DNA of 64,000 bases, from positions 1-64,000 of the forward strand of contig CAJOEP010000009.1 in NCBI GenBank assembly GCA_905233445.1. Reading direction: 5' to 3'. The translations under genes and the position numbers were made by a program. This stretch comes from an uncultured Bacteroidales bacterium. GTDB lineage: Bacteria > Bacteroidota > Bacteroidia > Bacteroidales > F082. A model generated the notes under the pieces. The model was not told the DNA's origin. It worked only from the letters and a program-made list of their open reading frames with translations, and searched no databases. Shown here piece after piece: positions 33,705-42,850 of the stretch. Each line of letters begins with the position of its first letter. Position 1 is the stretch's first letter.

Positions 33705-35429
33705 GTGGAAACGCGCTGGATTATAGCAAAAGATGTAGATAAACAATTAGTTAAAAGCTTGTCGGAGTCGCTGGGCATCGACGAGATTTTGGCTATTTTG
33801 TTGGTTCAGCGTGGCATAACGAACTTCGAAGAGGCGAAAAACTTCTTCCGTCCGTCGTTATCGCAGTTGCACGACCCGTTCCTGATGATGGATATGGACA
33901 AGGCTGTTGACCGTCTTCAGAAGGCGATGAACGATGGCGAGAAAATCCTGATTTATGGCGACTACGATGTTGACGGAACCACGGCGGTGGCTTTGATTTA
34001 CACATATTTGAAGAATTTCGTCAACAAAAAGAAGATAGAGTTTTACATTCCCGACCGTTACGAGGAAGGATATGGTATTTCATACAAAGGCATTGATTAC
34101 GCTGCCAACAACGGTTTCGGGCTTGTCATCGTGCTCGACTGCGGCATCAAGGCGGTGGAGAAGATTGAATATGCCAACCAGCGCGGCGTTGACTTCATCA
34201 TCTGCGACCATCACCGTCCTGATGAGGTGATACCTAACGCTGTTGCGGTCCTCGATTCGAAACGTCCAGACTGTGAATATCCTTACAAGGAGCTATCCGG
34301 TTGCGGTGTGGGTTTCAAACTCGTCACCGCATTGTCGATGCGCCTTGGACGACCGATAGAGGAGGTTTATGAGCTCCTTGATTATGTTGCAGTTAGCATC
34401 GCAGCAGATATAGTTCCGATTACAGGAGAAAACAGGGTATTGGCATATTTCGGCTTGATACAGCTTAACAAGAACCCACGTCCGGGCATTGCTGCTGTCT
34501 TACGTCAGGCTGAACAAAAGAATGCACTCGAAAGAGAGTTGACTATCAGCGACTTGGTATTCCTCATCGGTCCGCGCATCAACGCTGCGGGACGTTTGGA
34601 GAAAGCCAGCGACTCTGTGCGTCTGCTTCTTGCGACCAACAACGACCATGCCGAGAAACTTGCGGCAAGCATCAACGACCTCAACTCGAAACGCCGCGAG
34701 TTTGACAACGCCATCACGGAGGAAGCGCTTCAGATGATTGACGCCGACGAAAAGATGCGCAATGCCAAGAGCACTGTGATATTCAATGAAAACTGGCATA
34801 AAGGTGTTATCGGCATCGTGGCGTCACGTCTCACCGACACGTATTATCGTCCGACAATAGTGCTGACACGCTCAGGCAACCTCATCACTGGCTCGGCTCG
34901 CTCGATAAAGAATTTCGACATCTATGACGCTATCGACAGCTGCTCCGACCTGCTCGAGCACTTCGGCGGTCACAAATACGCAGCCGGTCTGTCGCTGAAA
35001 CCTGAGAATTTACAGGAGTTTTCAGAACGTTTTGAGAAATATGTATCAGAAAACCTCGAAGAAGGAGACTTGACACCGGAACTCAACGTCGATATCGAGA
35101 TGGACTTCACGAACATAACTCCTAAGTTTGTGCGCATCCTCAAACAGTTCGCTCCGTTCGGTCCGGGCAACCTCTCGCCTGTGTTTCTCACCAGAAATGT
35201 TGTCGATGCAGGCTTCTCGCGTGCCGTAGGTAACCGCAAACACCTGAAACTCAGCGTAATGCAACAAGGCAACACCGACTTCGTGTTCTCTGGCATCGCA
35301 TTCCAAAAAGGCGATCTGTACGAACGTATCCACGACAAAGAGCCATTCACAATGTGCTACTACATCGAGGAGAACTATTGGCAAGGAAAGACCACGCTAC
35401 AACTCAACGTCAAAGACATCAAGTTTTAG
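33705..35429 (+). CDS. recJ: Single-stranded-DNA-specific exonuclease RecJ
   Basis: A 574-residue DHH-family 5'-3' exonuclease acting in recombination and mismatch repair. Motifs: IYGDYDVDGTTAVAL near residue 85 (metal-binding Asp residues), DCGI, ICDHHRPDE, then the DHHA1 half with GGHKYAAGLS near 425, and a C-terminal OB-like domain. The GTG at 33705 was chosen because the upstream TTG (33681) is part of the promoter. The TAG stop is followed at once by a family B repeat. Confidence 0.94.
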   Translation: METRWIIAKDVDKQLVKSLSESLGIDEILAILLVQRGITNFEEAKNFFRPSLSQLHDPFLMMDMDKAVDRLQKAMNDGEKILIYGDYDVDGTTAVALIYTYLKNFVNKKKIEFYIPDRYEEGYGISYKGIDYAANNGFGLVIVLDCGIKAVEKIEYANQRGVDFIICDHHRPDEVIPNAVAVLDSKRPDCEYPYKELSGCGVGFKLVTALSMRLGRPIEEVYELLDYVAVSIAADIVPITGENRVLAYFGLIQLNKNPRPGIAAVLRQAEQKNALERELTISDLVFLIGPRINAAGRLEKASDSVRLLLATNNDHAEKLAASINDLNSKRREFDNAITEEALQMIDADEKMRNAKSTVIFNENWHKGVIGIVASRLTDTYYRPTIVLTRSGNLITGSARSIKNFDIYDAIDSCSDLLEHFGGHKYAAGLSLKPENLQEFSERFEKYVSENLEEGDLTPELNVDIEMDFTNITPKFVRILKQFAPFGPGNLSPVFLTRNVVDAGFSRAVGNRKHLKLSVMQQGNTDFVFSGIAFQKGDLYERIHDKEPFTMCYYIEENYWQGKTTLQLNVKDIKF

Positions 35430-35464
35430 AGTTAGTCAGTTAATCAACTGAACAACTTATAACT
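35429..35464. repeat. Family B-like repeat between convergent genes
   Basis: Degenerate GTTAGTC/AGTTAATC/AACTGAAC units fill the whole gap between the recJ stop and the lysE-family stop. Confidence 0.6.
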
Positions 35465-36182
35465 ATCTAAAGAATATCACCCTGATTATCAGTATCAAAC
35501 CGCAGAGGGCAAGGATTATTCCGGTGCCTTGGTTAAGGACTTTCATTCGTTTTTCGGTGAAGAAACGTTTCAGTGAGTATGCGCCGATGATTTTTAAGAT
35601 ATCAATTGCGAACACCGTGGCGAACGTTCCCAAAAAGAACAATCCGACAAGATATTCGTTTCCGTTATAAATCTCTGAGCCTGAGACAGTTGCGACGGTC
35701 GTCATCCAAAAGACCCAGATAAATGGGTTGAAGATGTTCATCACAAAGCCTTTAGAAAGATAGACATACCACCTTGGGCCAGTGCGTTTTATATCGAGTT
35801 TTTCTTCAATCTTGTCAAATTGCTGGTCGATTTTCTCAAATTTTTTGTCCATCTCGGCAAGTTGGGCGCTTTTTTTCTCCGACCGAGCTACAATTTTTTC
35901 AGGTTTGCTGTAATATGTAAACACGCCAAACCCAATGATTATCAAGCCTGCAGTGATTCCTGCAAGCATCATGTTTCCAGTGTTGCCAAGAGTGAGCTGA
36001 ATCGATGTCATCATCATCAGTGCGACGACGAAAATATCGCTCAACAACACGCCTGAGTCGAACAATAATGCAGTTTTGAAACCCTTGCTGATGCTGGTCT
36101 GGATAAGCAAAAAGAACGCTGGACCGAATCCGAAGATTGTGGCCAGTGTCAAGCCCATCAGTGCACCGTGGAAAAACACCAT
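35463..36182 (-). CDS. LysE-family amino-acid exporter-like protein
   Basis: A 239-residue inner-membrane protein with the LysE start (GALMGLTLATIFGFGPAFFLLIQTSISKGFKTALLF) divided here for brevity into first-helix and loop, and about six hydrophobic segments. Unusually, the cytoplasmic loop between helices 3 and 4 (about residues 95-130) carries a charged heptad-like coiled coil, with motifs KKFEKIDQQFDKIEEKLD. Family members export amino acids or other small molecules; the substrate here is unknown. It has its own promoter. Confidence 0.85.
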   Translation of the reverse strand: MVFFHGALMGLTLATIFGFGPAFFLLIQTSISKGFKTALLFDSGVLLSDIFVVALMMMTSIQLTLGNTGNMMLAGITAGLIIIGFGVFTYYSKPEKIVARSEKKSAQLAEMDKKFEKIDQQFDKIEEKLDIKRTGPRWYVYLSKGFVMNIFNPFIWVFWMTTVATVSGSEIYNGNEYLVGLFFLGTFATVFAIDILKIIGAYSLKRFFTEKRMKVLNQGTGIILALCGLILIIRVIFFR

Positions 36183-36206
36183 ATATCTATACTTTTCAAC
36201 AAACTA

Positions 36207-36214
36207 CAAAAGTA
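36207..36214 (-). promoter_or_regulatory. Promoter -7 element, LysE-family gene
   Basis: TACTTTTG on the minus strand, 24 bases before the ATG. Confidence 0.55.
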
Positions 36215-36252
36215 CAAATATTTTTTTAAAACAACCGACAAATTCTTAGTAA

Positions 36253-38829
36253 TTATTTTACCGCTACAACGACAGCCTTCTTAAATCTTATTATATCTCC
36301 TTGAGTATCAAATAGTTCTATAAACACAACATATATTCCAGCAGGAACAACATGCCCGTTATCATCCAATCCATTCCACACAAAACTGCCTTTTGAAGCA
36401 ATATTTCTGCAGTTAACCAGATTTTTTACCAATTTTCCGTGTGCGTCAAAAATCAATATTTTTGCAGTATAATCATTATCAAGGTTTGCGAAATTCAACG
36501 TTGTAACGTCGTCGAAACCATCTCCATCGGGAGAAAAAACAGGTGGAAAAATCTCGACATCGGCTTCAGCATCATGGTTTTCGACAAAGACAGAGTTTTG
36601 ATAACCCGGGGTTCCGTATAAAGGTGCAGCTGCCGAATGCCAATTATCAGGTTCTGTAGAGCTTATATAGGGATTGACTCGTTCCAATGCCACACCTTTT
36701 GTCTCAGCGAGCAAGGGATAATGCGAATCGTCGGAATAGCTCATGAAATCGATTATTGTATCGTCAAAAAACAAAGCCACCGTAGCGCCACTATTCGGAT
36801 ATGACGGCAAGGCACTTATTTTCAGGAAGTTTTTGTCAGAACACTCATATTGTGTGCTAATAGTCTCAGGCGTTGTGGTCAGCAAAAGATACTGGTTAGG
36901 CAAAATCTGTCTGTGTTCGTCAGTGATTTTCTTGATAGTTGTATCTGGAGGATTGGGAAACGACGACTTGATCACTCCCAACTTCAAATCACTGATATTC
37001 AATGCTTTATCTGATTTATTATAAATCTCAACGTAATCAGCGGCAGGGCTGATGGGGTCAAAAAGTATTTCATTAATGACCACATCGCCCCAAACCGCAC
37101 GTCCGGGTATTCCAAAAGTGCTGTTACAACCGTCCAAGACAGGAATACCAGTACAATTTTTCGAATCAAAAACTGAAACTTTATAAAAACTATTACCTAA
37201 TTGTTGTTGGAAAACCAATGTCACACTTTTTTTATTGTCTTGCGACGGGACGTTAAGATATGGATGTGATTGTATTTCATTTATGAAGAAGTTGTCAGTA
37301 TTTTCCAATGAACTCGACATCATTTTTTGATTGAAAACGATTTCTATGCTGTTTGGTGACAACACATTGACATAATCTATGTCGGGTGCTATGATGTTTT
37401 CCGCATACACTGAGTTACGTTCTCCCGGTGTTCCACCTTTTGAGTCTCTGCTTGCGTGCCAATTCTCAGCTTCCAGACATGGTGAGTGTGGGTCGATTTG
37501 TTCCAATGACCATCCGCCATCGGATTTTTCGTTGTCTCGATACCAAGATTGATTAAAATCTAACTCAAAAACCAAAAATTTATGAAACTCAAAAAGCAAA
37601 AACAAAGAACCGGAATTAGGAATCGAGAACGATGTAAAACCCACACATTCACCATATTCTGATAAAAAAGGAATTGCTTCTTCTTTACATAATATTAAAT
37701 AGTTATTTGCTTGAATATCAATATCTTGCGTTATAATCTTTTCGCTACTGCCTATGTTAAGCGTCCAATCTTTCAGGTTTATCGCATGGTTTGTGGTGTT
37801 ATACAATTCGACATATTCATACGATGGAAGTCCCACAGCAGGTTCCGAATCAGCCATAATCTCATTAATAACAATATCATTTTCATGAATTGTATAATGA
37901 TTAAACGTATGATGAATATTATCCGCCAAATTTCCGGAAAGATCTTGTATTTTATTGATTGTCAATGTATAATCAACATTTTCCTCTATTGTTTTCGAAT
38001 ATGACAGGATTATTGAAGTATGATTACTGCCATTAAACTCAGCATACATAGGGTTACCTATTTCATTGTCAACGCTATAGTTGTTTGCGTCGAGAGCATA
38101 GTGTTCATCGACTGGCTCGTTAAAATCCAGTTCCAACTTATTGTATTTCAACACAATAACGTTTTTTAGACGTGGCGGTTCCGTATCAATAATAAACGCA
38201 CCGGCGTAAATATCGTCGAGATAAACCTTTTTGGCATTGCTGGCGCTATATGTTATTTTTATACCGAATTTGCCAGTTGGTTCATAAGTGTCGTCAACTC
38301 CTTGAGCTTCAAGGGTATAATCCTCGTTACCTATTTTATCTATATAAACTTTCCAGGTACCGTGTGCATCTCGTGTCACTTTAAAAAACGAGGAAAAAGA
38401 CGACGCTATAAACGTGTCTGTTCCACGGCACACACTTACCGTTGTCCCGTCTCCAACACGTTGCAAATCTACAACGTCGTCACTCCCCGTTTCGCCGAAC
38501 CTTAAAAAATAATTGTCACATAAATAAACATCGCTATAATTTTTGCTTGAAGGCGAAAAGGCCTCACGCAGCCAAAAATGCCATTCAAATGCTCCATCCG
38601 ACACGCCTTCAGCGATGTTCTGTTCGCAAAAAAGCCATGCGTTGCCGGCCGTATTGTCGTTGAGTTGCAACTGATTATCGGCATTAACCATAAATATGGA
38701 TTCGCTGCCCGACCATTTCGGGTTGTCGGTGAAATCGCCGTCTGAAAAGTTTTCAATGACTTGAGCGGCGACACAAAGCGGCGACATTAATATAAGGTAT
38801 GCCAGAATCTTTAACATTTTTGCATCCAT
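36253..38829 (-). CDS. Secreted lamin-tail-domain protein with gliding-type C-terminus
   Basis: A 858-residue exported protein (signal peptide MLKILAYLILMSPLCVAAQ after MDAK). Order: an N-terminal jelly-roll-like domain (about 20-210), an Ig-like SbsA/Big_5-type domain (DTEPPRLKNVIVLKYNKLEL region), two lamin-tail domains (IVINEIMADSEPAVG near 320 and VVINEILFDPISPAAD near 615), another Ig-like domain between them, and a C-terminal FlgD/CHU_C-like module with SPDGDGFDDVTTLNF and WNGLDDNGHVVPAGIY. Such C-termini are found on T9SS clients. The ATG at 38829 was preferred because the promoter lies inside the longer frame. A function on the cell surface is inferred only. Confidence 0.85.
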   Translation of the reverse strand: MDAKMLKILAYLILMSPLCVAAQVIENFSDGDFTDNPKWSGSESIFMVNADNQLQLNDNTAGNAWLFCEQNIAEGVSDGAFEWHFWLREAFSPSSKNYSDVYLCDNYFLRFGETGSDDVVDLQRVGDGTTVSVCRGTDTFIASSFSSFFKVTRDAHGTWKVYIDKIGNEDYTLEAQGVDDTYEPTGKFGIKITYSASNAKKVYLDDIYAGAFIIDTEPPRLKNVIVLKYNKLELDFNEPVDEHYALDANNYSVDNEIGNPMYAEFNGSNHTSIILSYSKTIEENVDYTLTINKIQDLSGNLADNIHHTFNHYTIHENDIVINEIMADSEPAVGLPSYEYVELYNTTNHAINLKDWTLNIGSSEKIITQDIDIQANNYLILCKEEAIPFLSEYGECVGFTSFSIPNSGSLFLLFEFHKFLVFELDFNQSWYRDNEKSDGGWSLEQIDPHSPCLEAENWHASRDSKGGTPGERNSVYAENIIAPDIDYVNVLSPNSIEIVFNQKMMSSSLENTDNFFINEIQSHPYLNVPSQDNKKSVTLVFQQQLGNSFYKVSVFDSKNCTGIPVLDGCNSTFGIPGRAVWGDVVINEILFDPISPAADYVEIYNKSDKALNISDLKLGVIKSSFPNPPDTTIKKITDEHRQILPNQYLLLTTTPETISTQYECSDKNFLKISALPSYPNSGATVALFFDDTIIDFMSYSDDSHYPLLAETKGVALERVNPYISSTEPDNWHSAAAPLYGTPGYQNSVFVENHDAEADVEIFPPVFSPDGDGFDDVTTLNFANLDNDYTAKILIFDAHGKLVKNLVNCRNIASKGSFVWNGLDDNGHVVPAGIYVVFIELFDTQGDIIRFKKAVVVAVK

Positions 38830-38865
38830 AACGACTTCTGCTTTTGTTTTTTTGTTATTTTTGCG

Positions 38866-38873
38866 CAAAAGTA
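38866..38873 (-). promoter_or_regulatory. Promoter -7 element, lamin-tail protein
   Basis: TACTTTTG on the minus strand, 36 bases before the ATG at 38829 and inside the open upstream extension of that frame. Confidence 0.55.
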
Positions 38874-38992
38874 TAACAAATTTTTTTTGGTTTTTTAGCA
38901 CTTAAGCAGTATTAACTTAACTTGCATAAAATCGGAAGAAATCTTAAAATTTTATAATAAAAAGGGCTTAATTGTAAACGAATTTTACATTT

Positions 38993-39000
38993 AAGGAGGT
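38993..39000 (+). promoter_or_regulatory. Strong Shine-Dalgarno, asd
   Basis: AAGGAGGT, a full anti-16S match, sits 7 bases before the asd ATG. No other gene in the window shows such a site. Confidence 0.8.
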
Positions 39001-39007
39001 AAAAATC

Positions 39008-39997
39008 ATGAAAATAGCAGTCATCGGAGCAACGGGATTGGTCGGGCAGAAGATGCTTCAGGTTTTGGAGGAGCGTAACCTGCCTATTGATGAGCTCATT
39101 GTAGCGGCATCGGAGCGTTCGATAGGAAAAAAGACGCTTTTCAAAGGCAAAGAATATACTTTGATTTCGGTTGAAGATGCAATAGACAAACGTCCCGACA
39201 TCGCGATTTTCTCAGCTGGAGCTGATGCTTCGTTAAAATACGCACCGCTTTTCGCAGAAAAAGGCACTTATGTGGTTGACAACAGTTCTGCCTGGCGCAA
39301 AAAAACAGGTATTCCTTTGGTTGTTCCGGAAATCAACGCCACCGACATAACGGCTGATACTCATATCATTGCCAATCCGAATTGTTCGACTATAGGACTT
39401 GTGATGGCTTTGGCTCCAATGCACCGTCGATACGGCATCAAACGCATTGTGGTTTCTACATACCAGTCTGTCAGCGGCAGCGGCATCAAAGGCTTGAACC
39501 AGCTGCATTGCGAGCAACGTGGCGAGAAAGCTGAAAACCCGGCATATCCTCACCCAATCCATGAGAATATCATCCCTCAAGGAGGCAATTTCTTAGAAGA
39601 CGGCAACACCACCGAAGAAGAAAAGCTGATTTTTGAGACAAATAAGATTTTGCATTCAAATATAGCCGTTGCGGCCACCGTGGCCCGTGTTCCAGCTTAT
39701 GGCGGACATTCCGAGTCTGTTAATGTGGAATTTTCACAACCTTATGATTTACAGGAGATTAGAAACATATTAGAAAACACTCCTGGAGTTGTTGTAGCTG
39801 ACGATCCAAGCAAAAACATCTATCCAACACCATTGATGTCCTACGACCGTGACGAGGTTTTTGTAGGCAGAATGAGAAGAGACAGCAGCATAGAAAACGG
39901 CTTCAACTTCTGGGTTGTGACCGATAATATAAGAAAAGGTGCTGCGACAAACGCAGTGCAAATTGCGGAAATAATCTCTCGCAAATTACGCCGATAA
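39008..39997 (+). CDS. asd: Aspartate-semialdehyde dehydrogenase
   Basis: It reduces aspartyl phosphate to aspartate semialdehyde on the route to diaminopimelate, lysine, threonine and methionine. The 329-residue protein has the NADP-binding GATGLVGQ near residue 8, the catalytic Cys126 in NPNCSTIG, QSVSGSGIKG, and the catalytic His in ARVPAYGGHSESV. It belongs to the Gram-positive/Bacteroidota-type subgroup rather than the E. coli type. Initiation appears to use a rare strong Shine-Dalgarno. Confidence 0.95.
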   Translation: MKIAVIGATGLVGQKMLQVLEERNLPIDELIVAASERSIGKKTLFKGKEYTLISVEDAIDKRPDIAIFSAGADASLKYAPLFAEKGTYVVDNSSAWRKKTGIPLVVPEINATDITADTHIIANPNCSTIGLVMALAPMHRRYGIKRIVVSTYQSVSGSGIKGLNQLHCEQRGEKAENPAYPHPIHENIIPQGGNFLEDGNTTEEEKLIFETNKILHSNIAVAATVARVPAYGGHSESVNVEFSQPYDLQEIRNILENTPGVVVADDPSKNIYPTPLMSYDRDEVFVGRMRRDSSIENGFNFWVVTDNIRKGAATNAVQIAEIISRKLRR

Positions 39998-40015
39998 CGC
40001 AAAATTCTATCATAA

Positions 40016-40110
40016 TCTTTCTGCGAAATCTGCAAGCTCGCGTCGCGAGCAATCCCGCAGATCTGGACTAACAAAATCTGAATAATCAGCGTAATCTGCG
40101 AGAAAAAAAA
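40016..40110. repeat. Palindromic CTGCGAAATC repeat region
   Basis: The asd-ribF gap holds repeated AATCTGCGA-like words, a 7-bp palindrome GCTCGCG-T-CGCGAGC (40036-40050) and an outer ATCTGC/GCAGAT pair. It resembles a short dispersed repeat or mobile hairpin, but I see no second copy in the window. Confidence 0.5.
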
Positions 40111-40122
40111 GATTAGAAATAA

Positions 40123-41052
40123 ATGAAGATATATTACGACATAGAGAATTTTAAATCAGTACCGAATGCCATTGTTACCATTGGGACGTTCGACGGGGTG
40201 CATCGTGGACATCAGGAGATATTGAAAAACATGGTGAACCACAGCAAAGAACTCGGTGGCGAGAGCGTCGTGGTGACGTTTTATCCGCATCCGAGGCAGG
40301 TGTTGAGCAATGATTCTGGTATTCGGTTTATTTCCACTCAAGAGGAAAAAATACGTCATCTGGAAGCGTTAGGCATTGATAATCTTATCATTATAAAATT
40401 TACAAAAGAGTTTGCCGCTATTCCTTCTGATAGTTTTATCACCGATTTTCTCGTAAAAAACATCCACCCTGCTGTGTTGATTATCGGCTATGACCATCAT
40501 TTCGGAAAAGGCCGTACCGGCGATTTTGATATGCTTTACAAGCTTGGCAAGCAATATAATTTCAAAGTTGAGAAAATCAAAGAGAAAGACGTTGACAATG
40601 TGGCGGTTAGCTCTACAAAAATTCGTAATTTCTTGGAAAACGGAGATATAAAAAACGCCAACAAACTGCTTGGATACGAGTTTTCATACACAGGTAAAGT
40701 CGTTCACGGTCAACAAGTTGGACACAAAATGGGCTATCCGACGGCCAATATTGAAGTTGCAGAAGAATTCCAACTCATTGAACATCAAGGAGTTTACGCC
40801 ACTTTTGTAGATATTTACGGACTGTCATATCCTTCGATGACATACATCGGGAAACGTCCGACGATGCATGATAACCGTCCGCAAAGCATTGAAACACATA
40901 TTATTGGCTTAGATAAAGACCTTTACGACAAAGAAATAAAAATAAGATTTGTAGATTTTGTCAGAGACGACGAAAAATTTGATAATTTTGAAGCCTTAAA
41001 ACGTCAGATTAGTATTGACGAACAGAAAATTATTAACATTTTAAATAAATAA
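40123..41052 (+). CDS. ribF: Bifunctional riboflavin kinase/FAD synthetase RibF
   Basis: It converts riboflavin to FMN and FAD. The 309-residue protein has an N-terminal adenylyltransferase domain (GTFDGVHRGHQEIL near residue 23, with the HxGH motif; GYDHHFGKGRTGD near 125) and a C-terminal kinase domain (GQQVGHKMGYPTANIE near 200). The following dipeptidase gene starts two bases after its stop region, so the two are probably co-transcribed. Confidence 0.95.
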   Translation: MKIYYDIENFKSVPNAIVTIGTFDGVHRGHQEILKNMVNHSKELGGESVVVTFYPHPRQVLSNDSGIRFISTQEEKIRHLEALGIDNLIIIKFTKEFAAIPSDSFITDFLVKNIHPAVLIIGYDHHFGKGRTGDFDMLYKLGKQYNFKVEKIKEKDVDNVAVSSTKIRNFLENGDIKNANKLLGYEFSYTGKVVHGQQVGHKMGYPTANIEVAEEFQLIEHQGVYATFVDIYGLSYPSMTYIGKRPTMHDNRPQSIETHIIGLDKDLYDKEIKIRFVDFVRDDEKFDNFEALKRQISIDEQKIINILNK

Positions 41053-41054
41053 TT

Positions 41055-42794
41055 ATGAAAAAATTCTTGACATTATTAGCAATTGTTTGCCTTCTTGGTA
41101 TGACGGAGGCTAGTGCATGCACCAACTTTCTTGTCACCAAGGGAGCATCGACTGACGGTTCGACTATGATTTCGTATGCCGCTGATTCTCATGTACTTTA
41201 CGGTGAATTGTATCATTTCCCTGCTGCTGATTATCCGGAAGGGGCCATGCGCGACCTGTATGACTGGGACAGCGGAAAATATCTCGGACAGATTCCGGAA
41301 GTGAGACACACCTACAACGTGGTAGGAAACATGAACGAGTGGCAGCTTGCCATCGGTGAGACCACTTACGGCGGACTGGAGTGCCTCTGGGAAGGCGACG
41401 GATTGATGGACTACGGCACATTGATTTACATATCTTTACAGCGTTGCAAGACTGCCCGCGAGGCCATCCGCAATATTGCTGAACTTACAGCAAAATATGG
41501 CTATATCAGCGAAGGCGAGTCGTTCTCAATCGCTGACACCGAAGAGGTTTGGATTATGGAAATGATTGGTAAAGGCAAATTCGAGAAAGGCATGGTTTGG
41601 GTAGCGCGCCGCATCCCTGACGGATATGTCAGCGGCCATGCCAACCAGGCTCGTATCACCACTTTCCCGCTTGCAAAGAAAAACAAGACCTCTGTCACGT
41701 CGAAAGATTTCAAGAAATTCATGACCGACATGAACATCGACTGCATCTACGCCGACGATGTCATTTCGTTTGCAAAGAAAAATAATTTATATGTTGGAAA
41801 AGACGAAGACTTCTCATTCTCAGATGTTTACGCTCCTGTTGACTTCGGTGCCGCACGCGGCTGCGAAATGCGTGTTTGGGCTATGTTCAACAAGGTGACT
41901 GACGGAATGGACGCCTATTTCGGATATGCGACAGGACGCGACATCAAGCGTGCCAAGCCATATGTTAAAGGTCAGCCGCAGACTGTCGAGAACTTCCCGA
42001 GCAACAGAATGCCTCTTTGGGTCGAACCTAATAATAAGGTGTCGGTTCTCGACATGATGGAATTCATGCGCGACCACCTCGAAGGCACCGAACTTGATAT
42101 GGCTCTCGACCTCGGCGCAGGTCCATTCCACTGCCCATACCGTTGGCGTCCAATGGATTTTGAAGTCGATGGAGTGACTTATCAGCATGAGAGAACAACT
42201 GCCACACAGCAGACCGGTTTCTCATTCGTATCGCAGAGCAATGCCAACAGAATCGCCAATATCGGCGGTATCATCTGGTGGGGCGTTGACGATGCTGCAA
42301 GCACGGTCTATTGCCCGATGTACACCTGCATGACAGAAATCCCGCTCTGCTATCGCGTTGGCAACGGCTCGATGATGGAATATTCCGAGACAGCCGGATT
42401 CTGGATTTTCAACCAAGTTTCGAACTGGGCTTACACAAAATACGACTACATACATCCAGAAATAGAAGCTAAACAGGCTGAATATGAACAGGGCTGGGTG
42501 AAATCGGTGCAGAACATCAACACTAAAGCAGCTGAGATTTATGCAAAAGACCCGGCTGAGGCGGTGAGATTCCTCACAAAATATTCAAATACCGAAGCCA
42601 TGCGACTCTGTGCCGACTGGAAGATGTTCTACCAGTATCTCTTTGTGAAATACATGGACGGCAATGTGAAGACAGCCCGCGCCATTCCTGAGGGTTACAA
42701 GTACTACGCCCCGAAGGTGGAACAGCCGAAATACAGCGATGAGTTCTACAAGGCGATAATTGATCAGACAGGAGATAAGCTGAAAGTTTATTAA
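41055..42794 (+). CDS. Secreted C69-family dipeptidase
   Basis: A 579-residue Ntn-hydrolase peptidase. After a signal peptide (MKKFLTLLAIVCLLGMTEASA) the mature chain would begin at Cys22 (CTNFLVTKGASTDGS), the N-terminal nucleophile of the C69 family. Other family marks are GNMNEWQLAIGETTYGG, EGESFSIADTEEVWIMEMIG region, VARRIPDGYVSGHANQARI region and WWGVDDAAS. It likely cleaves dipeptides in the periplasm. Its terminator hairpin reaches into the end of the opposing TIR gene. Confidence 0.93.
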   Translation: MKKFLTLLAIVCLLGMTEASACTNFLVTKGASTDGSTMISYAADSHVLYGELYHFPAADYPEGAMRDLYDWDSGKYLGQIPEVRHTYNVVGNMNEWQLAIGETTYGGLECLWEGDGLMDYGTLIYISLQRCKTAREAIRNIAELTAKYGYISEGESFSIADTEEVWIMEMIGKGKFEKGMVWVARRIPDGYVSGHANQARITTFPLAKKNKTSVTSKDFKKFMTDMNIDCIYADDVISFAKKNNLYVGKDEDFSFSDVYAPVDFGAARGCEMRVWAMFNKVTDGMDAYFGYATGRDIKRAKPYVKGQPQTVENFPSNRMPLWVEPNNKVSVLDMMEFMRDHLEGTELDMALDLGAGPFHCPYRWRPMDFEVDGVTYQHERTTATQQTGFSFVSQSNANRIANIGGIIWWGVDDAASTVYCPMYTCMTEIPLCYRVGNGSMMEYSETAGFWIFNQVSNWAYTKYDYIHPEIEAKQAEYEQGWVKSVQNINTKAAEIYAKDPAEAVRFLTKYSNTEAMRLCADWKMFYQYLFVKYMDGNVKTARAIPEGYKYYAPKVEQPKYSDEFYKAIIDQTGDKLKVY

Positions 42795-42814
42795 AAGTTG
42801 AGAATATCTGTGCA

Positions 42815-42850
42815 AGAGGGTATAAATTTGAGATTTATACCCTCTTTTTT
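42815..42850 (+). terminator. Terminator of dipeptidase gene
   Basis: A perfect 13-bp stem (42815-42827 with 42833-42845) with a 5-base loop and T-run. The TAA stop of the opposing TIR gene (42835-42837) lies within its right arm. Confidence 0.75.
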
